From Balneolaceae bacterium UBA3186 (lineage in GTDB: Bacteria; Bacteroidota; Rhodothermia; Balneolales; Balneolaceae): DNA of 47,761 nt. The stretch spans positions 1-47,761 of the forward strand of contig DEXK01000010.1 of the NCBI GenBank assembly GCA_002364085.1, written 5' to 3'. Made by a program: the position numbers and the translations under genes. This document shows, piece by piece, positions 42,260 to 47,761 of this stretch; the first letter of the stretch is position 1; each line of letters starts with the position of its first letter. The notes beneath the pieces are model-generated. The model was not told the DNA's origin. It worked only from the letters and a program-made list of their open reading frames with translations, and made no database searches.

Positions 42260-42510
42260 TGTTGGGCGATAAGTTTAATTAAAGAAAATAATGCTTTAAA
42301 GATATCATAAGAACTTACAAATCTAAAAAAGATTGTATTTGGGAGCTTTTGGTACTAGCACCTGTGCTGATGAATAGAAGCAGCGGAACAAAAGTAAATG
42401 TCCGTTTATAAACTAAATGAAGGATATTTGAAACTCGGGGATAAATTCATTGGGAGAGGAGCTTTTTTCCTTTTCAAAGTAGAGTTTTGGAACAAGTTTT
42501 TTGGTTTTAA

Positions 42511-42948
42511 TCACAACACATACAAAATAGAAATATAGTACCGCTCGCTCACTGTATTGTTGTTAGTACTTTTTGAAGTAACAATGAATTCGGAGTTTCT
42601 TATCAGGTTCAATGCAGCTTCGTCACAACCCCCACCAATTCCTCTGGTAACTCTGGTCTTTTCAATTTTACTTTGTTCTGAAACGTCAATATAAATCCTT
42701 ACAACACCTTCTATTCCTGCTCTTTGTGCTACTTGTGGATAATTAATGAATTCTTTATTCACCTTTATCTCAATATGATCAACAGGAAATCCTTGTTCGG
42801 TTAATAATTCCCCAACTACAACTTTGGATCCGGATTCAGTATAGAATTCTGTTCCTTTAAAACTCGCCGTTTTATTTGTAGAAACACACCCTGATAAAGC
42901 AATTAAAGGGAGAATAACTACTAGTATGGTTGATTTTAGATTTATCAT
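42511..42948 (-). CDS. Lipoprotein with TonB C-terminal domain
   Basis: 145 aa. An N-terminal signal ends in IALSGC (Cys21), a lipobox. Residues about 65-145 are a TonB C-terminal domain: YPQVAQRAGIEGVVRIYIDV, KIEKTRVTRGIGGGCDEAALNLI, RYYISILYVL. True TonB is anchored by an inner-membrane helix and carries a proline-rich spacer; both are missing here, so it cannot transduce ExbBD energy in the usual way. It may be a BlaR1-type or decoy TonB-domain protein. Confidence 0.85.
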   Translation of the reverse strand: MINLKSTILVVILPLIALSGCVSTNKTASFKGTEFYTESGSKVVVGELLTEQGFPVDHIEIKVNKEFINYPQVAQRAGIEGVVRIYIDVSEQSKIEKTRVTRGIGGGCDEAALNLIRNSEFIVTSKSTNNNTVSERYYISILYVL

Positions 42949-43279
42949 CCTTTTGTATGTTTATATTTCGTTGATAATTTCACCTGTATTAAAGAATAAG
43001 GTCATCCCTAATTTATTTCGGGATCTTACGGAATGGCTATATTTTAGACTCCAAAATCAATGTCTTAATTTCTCAGACTAATCTACTAATTCTAAATATT
43101 CGGAGTTAGTAAGAAAATAGACATAGCCTTTGCTCTTGATTAGTAAGATATATTCAAGATCTATTCCTCACAAAGATCCTGAAACAAGTTCAGGATGATC
43201 CATGATGTGATTTTCAATTTTATTCTTCAAAGAAGTCTTTAGTACAAGAACTGTGATAAGTTAGTCTATTAATTTTGTT
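42949..43279. other. Intergenic stretch without a gene
   Basis: About 330 bp between the TonB-domain lipoprotein start and the 119-aa lipoprotein stop. It is AT-rich, with many stops in all frames. The one recognisable item is the palindrome at 43175-43199. The promoter of the TonB-domain gene should lie near its left end. Confidence 0.6.
43175..43199. repeat. REP-like palindrome
   Basis: ATCCTGAAAC (43176-43185), AA, GTTCAGGAT (43188-43196): the arms pair with one bulged base. The TCCTGAAACAAGTTCAGGAT form closely resembles the short palindromes (TCATGCTGAACTTGTTTCAGCAT type) scattered in many Bacteroidota intergenic regions. Confidence 0.6.
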
Positions 43280-43639
43280 TTAGAGTTCCCAATCCGTCCA
43301 AAAACTCTTTCTCATAAATTTTACCGTTACTCTTGTGCTTTTGATTAATTCGTACTCATTATCTTTATTCTTTTTAGTTGAAAAAATACAGATCATTAAT
43401 CTATCTGAATCCTTATAAGGCTTATTTAATTTGAATAAATATGATTCCCCGGGAGTTAACAATATTGCTTCATTTAAAGAGCTATCATTTAAACTTTCTT
43501 CTATCACGACTTCACTGCCTTGATAAATTTTTAAGTAATAGGCTTCTTCATAAGGATTATAAACATCAAACTGACCTTCTTTTGGAATGAGAAAACAGGA
43601 ACAAAAAAGAAGAACTGTTAATAGAGATAATTTTCTCAT
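43280..43639 (-). CDS. Small hypothetical lipoprotein
   Basis: 119 aa. The signal MRKLSLLTVLLFCSCFLIP has a Cys-Ser-Cys lipobox. The mature part (FDVYNPYEEAYYLKIYQGSEVVIEE, LLTPGESYLFKLN) looks like a small beta domain. I recognise no family. Its ATG overlaps the stop of the upstream 194-aa gene (ATGA), so they are co-translated behind purM. Confidence 0.7.
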   Translation of the reverse strand: MRKLSLLTVLLFCSCFLIPKEGQFDVYNPYEEAYYLKIYQGSEVVIEESLNDSSLNEAILLTPGESYLFKLNKPYKDSDRLMICIFSTKKNKDNEYELIKSTRVTVKFMRKSFWTDWEL

Positions 43640-44220
43640 TTCTTTTTATTTATCTCATCTCTTATTTCAAAAAAATCAAATATTGTATAAACAAAAAGTC
43701 CCAGTCCAAATATAGCTCCGCCCATTCCAAGAGAATATATTCTCACATCCATATCAATCATATTATTCCATTTAGAATACATGTAAAAACCTGCTCCTAA
43801 GGAAATTAATAAGCTTCCAATCAATAATACTAAACTCTTCCTTTCTATATCCTCTAACTCTTCTAAACTTCTTTTTTTGAAAGGTATTTCTTTCTCAACT
43901 TTAGGTTCAAAAGGTTCTATTTCAGTAAATCTTATTCCTTTATCCCAGTTTTTATTACCACCTAAAAAGTCTGATACTAATTTCTTGCATATATTTTTTG
44001 AAACTGGTTGAACGGACTGTTTAATCTTATGAAGTTTCTCTACATATAAATGAAATTTATTAAGTCCATATATTTCAATTCTTATTGACGAACGAAAATT
44101 TTTCTTTATAACTAAATATCTCTTCTCTTTCCCTTTTAACTCTTCAAGCCTTGATAGAATTATTTCCTTTGATACAGATTCATGTATTTCTCCATCCCAA
44201 AGCTCTAATTCAAAACTCAT
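43636..44220 (-). CDS. Hypothetical protein with two C-terminal TM helices
   Basis: 194 aa. A soluble N-terminal domain (about 1-125) of charged alpha/beta character with KEKRYLVIKKNFRSSIRIEIYGLNKFHLYVEK is followed by two membrane helices (about 130-150 and 163-183) joined by a short loop. No family is recognised. It begins 5 bp after the purM stop and overlaps the following lipoprotein gene, so the three are probably one transcript, although no functional link with purine synthesis is evident. Confidence 0.7.
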   Translation of the reverse strand: MSFELELWDGEIHESVSKEIILSRLEELKGKEKRYLVIKKNFRSSIRIEIYGLNKFHLYVEKLHKIKQSVQPVSKNICKKLVSDFLGGNKNWDKGIRFTEIEPFEPKVEKEIPFKKRSLEELEDIERKSLVLLIGSLLISLGAGFYMYSKWNNMIDMDVRIYSLGMGGAIFGLGLFVYTIFDFFEIRDEINKKK

Positions 44221-44225
44221 AATCC

Positions 44226-45236
44226 TTAATTCTTAATTACACTCCCTACCTCAAAAACCTCTTCTCCTAATTCCTCAGCTTTTGCTTTTACTTCAGCAGC
44301 TTTATCTGCTGAAACCACACAAACCAATCCAATTCCAAGATTGAACGTTGCCTGCATATCTTCTTCAGGTACATTTCCTATTTCTTGAATCAATTTGTAA
44401 ACCGCAGGACGTTCCCATCCTTGCCAATTAATATCTAAAGACAATCCTTCAGGTAAAATTCGTTTGGTGTTTCCTACCATTCCGCCACCGGTTATGTGAG
44501 AGAAACCGTTTACGCCATCCATTTCTTTTAACTCTGATATCAATCCTAAATAAGATCGGTGAACTTGCAATAGTTCTTCTGCAACGGTACATCCAAGTTC
44601 TTCTACATGATCATTTACATCGTACTCACTGAATAACACTTTTCTTGCAAGTGAATATCCATTGGTGTGTAAACCCGAACTTTTGAATCCAAGAAGAACA
44701 TCTCCTTTTTCAATTCCTGCTCCGTTAATCACTTTGTCTTCATCTACAATTCCGACAATGGTTCCCGCCAGATCGAATTCACCTTCCCCGTAAATATCCG
44801 GCATCTCGGCAGTTTCACCACCTATCAAAGCCACATTGTTTTCTTTGCACGCTGTAGCAAAACCTTTGATTACATCATAACCCACATTTTGCTCAAGTTT
44901 TCCGGTAGAAAAATAATCCAGAAAGAACAAAGGAGTTGCCCCACAAACCGCAATATCATTCACGCAATGGTTTACCAGATCTTGTCCAACGGTATCATAT
45001 TTTCCGGCCTTGAACGCCACTATCAATTTGGTTCCAACACCATCCACAGAACTTACAAATACAGGATTTTTAAAAGCTCCCATATCCGGTTTAAAAAATC
45101 CACCAAAACCACCAATATTGGAAAGCACCGCAGGACCATGAGTCTCTTTAACTACTCCTTTTATAGAATTAACAAGCTCTTCTCCGGCTTTGATATCTAC
45201 GCCTGAATCTTTGTATGTAAATGTCTTTTTTGTCAT
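44226..45236 (-). CDS. purM: Phosphoribosylformylglycinamidine cyclo-ligase (AIR synthase)
   Basis: Converts formylglycinamidine ribonucleotide to AIR with ATP, the fifth step of de novo purine synthesis, in the cytoplasm. 336 aa, standard length. The start TYKDSGVDIKAGEELVNSIK is the family hallmark. It is followed by VSSVDGVGTKLIVAF, VNHCVNDIAVCGATPLFFLDY, ALIGGETAEMPDIYGEGEFDLAGTIVG (in parts) and GGGMVGNTKRILP. There are no other pur genes beside it; two unknown genes follow in the same direction. The upstream region has a GC-rich hairpin (45288-45304) but no purine riboswitch that I can recognise. Confidence 0.98.
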   Translation of the reverse strand: MTKKTFTYKDSGVDIKAGEELVNSIKGVVKETHGPAVLSNIGGFGGFFKPDMGAFKNPVFVSSVDGVGTKLIVAFKAGKYDTVGQDLVNHCVNDIAVCGATPLFFLDYFSTGKLEQNVGYDVIKGFATACKENNVALIGGETAEMPDIYGEGEFDLAGTIVGIVDEDKVINGAGIEKGDVLLGFKSSGLHTNGYSLARKVLFSEYDVNDHVEELGCTVAEELLQVHRSYLGLISELKEMDGVNGFSHITGGGMVGNTKRILPEGLSLDINWQGWERPAVYKLIQEIGNVPEEDMQATFNLGIGLVCVVSADKAAEVKAKAEELGEEVFEVGSVIKN

Positions 45237-45287
45237 TTGATAGAGTTTTTAAAATAAATTTTATCAGTTCGGACCCACCCCCTCAAT

Positions 45288-45304
45288 CCCCTCAATCGGA
45301 GGGG
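45288..45304. repeat. GC-rich hairpin upstream of purM
   Basis: CCCCTC (45288-45293) pairs exactly with GAGGGG (45299-45304) over a 5-nt loop, and an extra CCCCCTC lies just before. It lies between the yfiT stop and the purM start. With no T-run it is not a clear terminator; it resembles a common Bacteroidota intergenic repeat. Confidence 0.45.
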
Positions 45305-45324
45305 AAGCTCGTTGTTACAGATCT

Positions 45325-45834
45325 TTACCTTACAAGTTCAATATGAGCTAAGTGATGATTTCCATGCCAAGCATACATCGCTAAGGCATTTATAAGTTTA
45401 TAATTAATTCCCGATTCCGGATGTTGAAATGTTCGATTCCAATCATCTTTTTTAATTGTTTTAAAGATAGCAACCCACTTTAAGTGAACTGCTTCCAGAA
45501 AATTTAATCCTTCTTCAACACTCATCAGCTCATAATCACCTAAAACTGCCCAGGCAGCTTCATTGTAGGGACGAATCGTAGGATTTTCTTCTGTCATAGC
45601 AAGTTTGAATCTGCACAATGAATTCAGGTGGCTGTCTCCCAAATGATGTATAACCTGAACGGGAGTCCAACCATTTTCTCTGTACGGAGTATTCAATTGC
45701 TCTTCTGATAATTCAGAAACAAGAGCTCTTACTTTTGAAGGAAGTTCTTTGATCTGTTCGATGTACATTTCTGCATCATTCAGATCGTGATCTTTCTCGT
45801 AATCAAAATTTCCAATAGGGTATCTTTTATCCAT
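45325..45834 (-). CDS. YfiT-family bacillithiol-transferase-like DinB protein
   Basis: 169 aa. The start RYPIGNFDYEKD and core TPYRENGWTPVQVIHHLGDSHLNSLCRFKLAMTEENPTIRPYNE (in parts) match the YfiT metal-dependent hydrolase group. The C-terminal YAWHGNHHLAHIELV supplies more histidines for the metal site. Members transfer thiols such as bacillithiol to small molecules; whether this organism makes bacillithiol is not shown here. It is divergent from dtd, with the candidate origin in between. Confidence 0.93.
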   Translation of the reverse strand: MDKRYPIGNFDYEKDHDLNDAEMYIEQIKELPSKVRALVSELSEEQLNTPYRENGWTPVQVIHHLGDSHLNSLCRFKLAMTEENPTIRPYNEAAWAVLGDYELMSVEEGLNFLEAVHLKWVAIFKTIKKDDWNRTFQHPESGINYKLINALAMYAWHGNHHLAHIELVR

Positions 45835-45905
45835 GAGATCAGGATTTTTTTATTGCTTAAATATACGTTCTTATAAAACTCTTTGAGAATCCTTTTTCTC
45901 ACTTC

Positions 45906-45914
45906 TTATCCACA
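45906..45914 (+). promoter_or_regulatory. DnaA box, perfect match
   Basis: TTATCCACA, identical to the classical DnaA-binding consensus. It is the leftmost box of the cluster. Confidence 0.8.
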
Positions 45915-45976
45915 TCCTAAAAGACAAATAAAATGAGATTTATAAATTTAATATATAGTAGTAGAAAGTGTGGATT

Positions 45977-45985
45977 TGTGGATAA
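45977..45985 (-). promoter_or_regulatory. DnaA box, perfect match, reverse
   Basis: TGTGGATAA, the reverse complement of TTATCCACA. It directly abuts a weaker copy, TGTGGATTT, at 45969-45977, giving two tandem same-orientation boxes. Confidence 0.8.
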
Positions 45986-45986
45986 C

Positions 45987-46159
45987 AAAGTTATTCTTTT
46001 TCTCTACATCGCTTGACAAAACATTGTGGATATTAATGTTGATATATTTCTTATAAAAAACAGTAATTTATAAGACGATATTTTTTGTTATCAACAAGTG
46101 TATCTGTTTTGTACATATAAATCAGCTGAAGCTCTTCAACAGCAAAAGTTATTCTTTTT
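45987..46159. repeat. 15-nt exact direct repeat inside the origin candidate
   Basis: AAAGTTATTCTTTTT occurs at 45987-46001 and again at 46145-46159, bracketing the AT-rich core. Both copies are in the same orientation, 158 bp apart start to start. They may be a species-specific origin motif. Confidence 0.6.
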
Positions 46160-46272
46160 GAATGTTGATTAGGTGAACAAATTGTGGAAACTTGTTGAGA
46201 ACTTTGAACGATTTTAGTTATCCAGTTTTTGTTAGTAAGTATTCCACATAGTAATCCACATAATTTTAGTAT

Positions 46273-46713
46273 ATGAAAGTTGTAATTCAGCGCGTAAAAT
46301 CGGCATCGGTAACCGTCAGAAATGAAATTACCGGAGCTATTGAAGAGGGTTTATTATTACTGGTGGGAATCCATCAGGATGATACTAAAGAACAACTGGA
46401 ATGGATGTGTGAGAAGATCCTGAAGCTGCGGATATTTGAAGATGAAGAAGAAAAAATGAATCTTTCGGTCAGTGATGTGGGCGGAGGACTTTTAGTAGTG
46501 TCGCAATTTACATTATACGGTAATACAAAAAAGGGAACGCGACCAAGTTTTATAGAAGCAGCCAAACCGGATAAAGCTGAGCCGATGTATGAGGAAATGA
46601 TCTCTTATTTTAAAGAACATTCGGATCTAAGTATTCAAACCGGAAAGTTTGGTGCAATGATGGATGTTGAATTAATAAACGATGGTCCGGTTACACTGAT
46701 ATTGGAGAAGTGA
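46273..46713 (+). CDS. dtd: D-aminoacyl-tRNA deacylase
   Basis: Hydrolyses D-amino acids (and glycine) mischarged onto tRNA, recycling the tRNA and protecting translation. 146 aa, the usual length. MKVVIQRVKSASVTV opens the fold; the active-site motifs are SQFTLYG (77-83) and NDGPVT (136-141), the cross-subunit Gly-cisPro pair, with KGTRPSF and GKFGAMMDV between. It begins 12 bp after the last DnaA-box-like site, and the next gene starts one base after its stop. Confidence 0.98.
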   Translation: MKVVIQRVKSASVTVRNEITGAIEEGLLLLVGIHQDDTKEQLEWMCEKILKLRIFEDEEEKMNLSVSDVGGGLLVVSQFTLYGNTKKGTRPSFIEAAKPDKAEPMYEEMISYFKEHSDLSIQTGKFGAMMDVELINDGPVTLILEK

Positions 46714-46714
46714 T

Positions 46715-47605
46715 TTGGCTGTAATTTTCATTTTTATTGATGGAGTAGGAGTAGGGAATGAAGGCAAAGAAAATCCTTTCCTCATAGATTCTTATGAAAG
46801 CTTTCAGATCCTTTCCGGAGAGAATTTTTTTAAGAATGGAAAAAGAGTACAATCTTCAAATCAATTATATAAGGCGATCGATGCTAATCTTGGGGTTGAA
46901 GGACTTCCTCAAAGCGGAACAGGGCAAACAACTCTATTTTCTGGCAAAAATGCGTCCAAAGTTATTGGAAAGCATTTTGGTCCATTTCCTCATTCCGGAA
47001 TAAAACATTTACTGAAAGAGCAGAGTGTTTTTCAGGCGGCTAAAGAAGAGGGAAAGAAACCATATTTCATGAATGCATATCCTCCTATTTTCTTTGAGCA
47101 CGCAAATCGGAGAAATAGATGGAGCTGTACAACGCTCATGACCAAAAGTGCTGAAATGCATTTGAATTCTACGGATGATATTCTGGCAGAAAAAGCACTG
47201 ACTGCAGAGATCGTCCAAAATGCCTGGCGAGAAAGATTGGATATAAATATTCCAAAAATCACAGCAACGGATGCAGCAAAACGATTACTGAATATTGTTC
47301 CGGATCACGATCTGGTTTTGTACGAATATTATCTTACTGACAAAGCCGGCCATAACAAAAGCATCGATGATGCCCGAAGAGTTCTTCAACCATTGGATGA
47401 ATTTCTGCTGCATATTATCAAACACAAAAGAAGTGGAGATGTATTGGTTATAACCAGTGACCATGGAAACCTGGAAGATCTGTCAGTAAAAACTCATACA
47501 CGAAATGAAGTCCCTCTATTTGTAATGGGAGAAGGAATTGAGCACTTTAATGATGTGGAGAGCTTGGTTGGGGTTAAGGATGGAATTCTAAAGATATTAA
47601 AGTAA
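46715..47605 (+). CDS. Alkaline phosphatase / phosphoglycerate mutase superfamily protein
   Basis: 296 aa. Two-metal site candidates are D9 (FIDGVGVGN), the nucleophile region SGTGQTTLFSG (67-77, T69 or T72), D209 and H213 (YYLTDKAGHNKS), D249-H250 (ITSDHGNLED) and H261. This is the metalloenzyme-superfamily layout shared by cofactor-independent phosphoglycerate mutase, phosphopentomutase and nucleotide pyrophosphatases, but without the large insert domains. The start is TTG at 46715, one base after the dtd stop; the DUF-like short N-terminus MAVIFIFIDG leaves no other choice. A phosphotransfer or hydrolase role is inferred and the substrate is unknown. Confidence 0.85.
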   Translation: MAVIFIFIDGVGVGNEGKENPFLIDSYESFQILSGENFFKNGKRVQSSNQLYKAIDANLGVEGLPQSGTGQTTLFSGKNASKVIGKHFGPFPHSGIKHLLKEQSVFQAAKEEGKKPYFMNAYPPIFFEHANRRNRWSCTTLMTKSAEMHLNSTDDILAEKALTAEIVQNAWRERLDINIPKITATDAAKRLLNIVPDHDLVLYEYYLTDKAGHNKSIDDARRVLQPLDEFLLHIIKHKRSGDVLVITSDHGNLEDLSVKTHTRNEVPLFVMGEGIEHFNDVESLVGVKDGILKILK

Positions 47606-47625
47606 TTCTCCCTTCGAAAGGAGAT

Positions 47626-47653
47626 GATTCAATCGACAGTTCTCGATTGAATC
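47626..47653. repeat. 11-bp perfect inverted repeat
   Basis: GATTCAATCGA (47626-47636) and TCGATTGAATC (47643-47653) are exact reverse complements over a 6-nt loop, 21 bp after the last gene. No T-run follows. It could be a factor-dependent terminator stem or part of a dispersed repeat. Confidence 0.6.
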
Positions 47654-47701
47654 CGAGGGATGTTGGATTTATGAGTTAGCTCATATTGTATTTCGATTCC
47701 T

Positions 47702-47725
47702 GTACTTTTGTGCCGACAAAAGTAC
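47702..47725. repeat. 10-bp perfect inverted repeat at the right edge
   Basis: GTACTTTTGT (47702-47711) and ACAAAAGTAC (47716-47725) are exact reverse complements around GCCG. With the GC-rich text after it, it looks like the common Bacteroidota repeat built on ACTTTTG-CAAAAGT. The window ends before the element is complete. Confidence 0.6.
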
Positions 47726-47761
47726 CAAAAACTCCCGACAAGAATTATTGGCGCGAACTCC

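Larger units (their letters stand above)
45901..46262. other. Candidate chromosomal replication origin (oriC) with DnaA boxes
   Basis: The 438-bp gap between divergent genes holds two perfect DnaA boxes: TTATCCACA at 45906-45914 and its reverse complement TGTGGATAA at 45977-45985. Near-matches lie at 45969-45977 (reverse), 46025-46033 (TGTGGATAT), 46088-46096 (TTATCAACA), 46183-46191 (TGTGGAAAC), 46240-46248 (TATTCCACA) and 46252-46260 (TAATCCACA). AT-rich tracts at about 45920-45960 and 46030-46090 could be unwinding elements. A 15-nt direct repeat adds to the structure. dnaA is not in the window. A DnaA-titration site is the main alternative. Confidence 0.7.

Noticed and set aside
42260..42510. 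Small gene between the GWxTD and TonB-domain genes
   Set aside because: Frames are short and AT-rich, without a start-site signal or recognisable peptide.
45237..45324. Purine riboswitch ahead of purM
   Set aside because: Only a 6-bp GC hairpin is present; the three-way junction and conserved core of known purine riboswitches are not visible.

Overview
The window is AT-rich bacterial chromosome, most likely from a marine Balneolota/Bacteroidota organism (Balneola- or Gracilimonas-like). The reasons are family content rather than any single marker: two LytS/LytTR-type histidine kinase and regulator pairs, a GWxTD-domain protein, DUF2911, GH97, YfiT-type DinB proteins, a Chlorobium-type malate dehydrogenase, many lipoproteins and generally weak Shine-Dalgarno sequences. 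I count 43 supported protein genes, one speculative small ORF and one tRNA gene. There is no prophage, insertion sequence, rRNA operon or CRISPR array.

Layout. 1-620: a hairpin-rich intergenic stretch with a possible 30-codon ORF and tRNA-Leu(GAG). 621-3670: a three-gene minus-strand operon of an exported TPR/beta-propeller protein, a 4-TM histidine kinase and a LytTR regulator. 3791-5406: an ECF sigma factor with a long C-terminal extension (ECF42 type) coupled to its YCII/DGPF partner. 5480-9436: a GH97 glucosidase lipoprotein, exported MsrA and malate dehydrogenase. 9560-13057: a ddl / solute-binding lipoprotein / NAD kinase operon. 13194-20502: a DDAH-like hydrolase, a GxxExxY nuclease-fold gene sandwiched between two palindromic repeat elements, a penicillin-acylase lipoprotein, a membrane protein, an exported amidohydrolase, an AsmA-like protein and a YdeI-like protein.

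20511-26512: a DinB protein, an M14 peptidase and a second LytTR system whose kinase has a 7TMR-DISM sensor. 26589-32582: a five-gene plus-strand operon with an atypical Nramp transporter, a hemolysin-III protein, a large gluzincin/beta-propeller/barrel protein, DUF2911 and DUF4287-DUF5655. 32583-38406: small accessory genes, including an HTH/membrane pair with a candidate operator, a 2OG dioxygenase and a SRPBCC-GyrI fusion. 38533-45834: a two-RCK potassium channel, GWxTD protein, TonB-domain lipoprotein, purM with two unknown genes behind it, and YfiT. 46273-47605: dtd and an alkaline-phosphatase-superfamily protein.

Two places stand out. The divergent gap 45835-46272 has two perfect DnaA boxes, several near-matches and AT-rich tracts, so it is a good candidate for the chromosomal origin (oriC), away from dnaA. 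At 14099-14703 a PD-(D/E)xK-fold GxxExxY gene lies exactly between two elements of about 115 bp built from inverted arrays of AATCCTG-like units. This looks like a mobile or repeat-maintaining unit that I do not recognise as a described system.

All functional calls come from reading motifs and recalling families. No database search was run.
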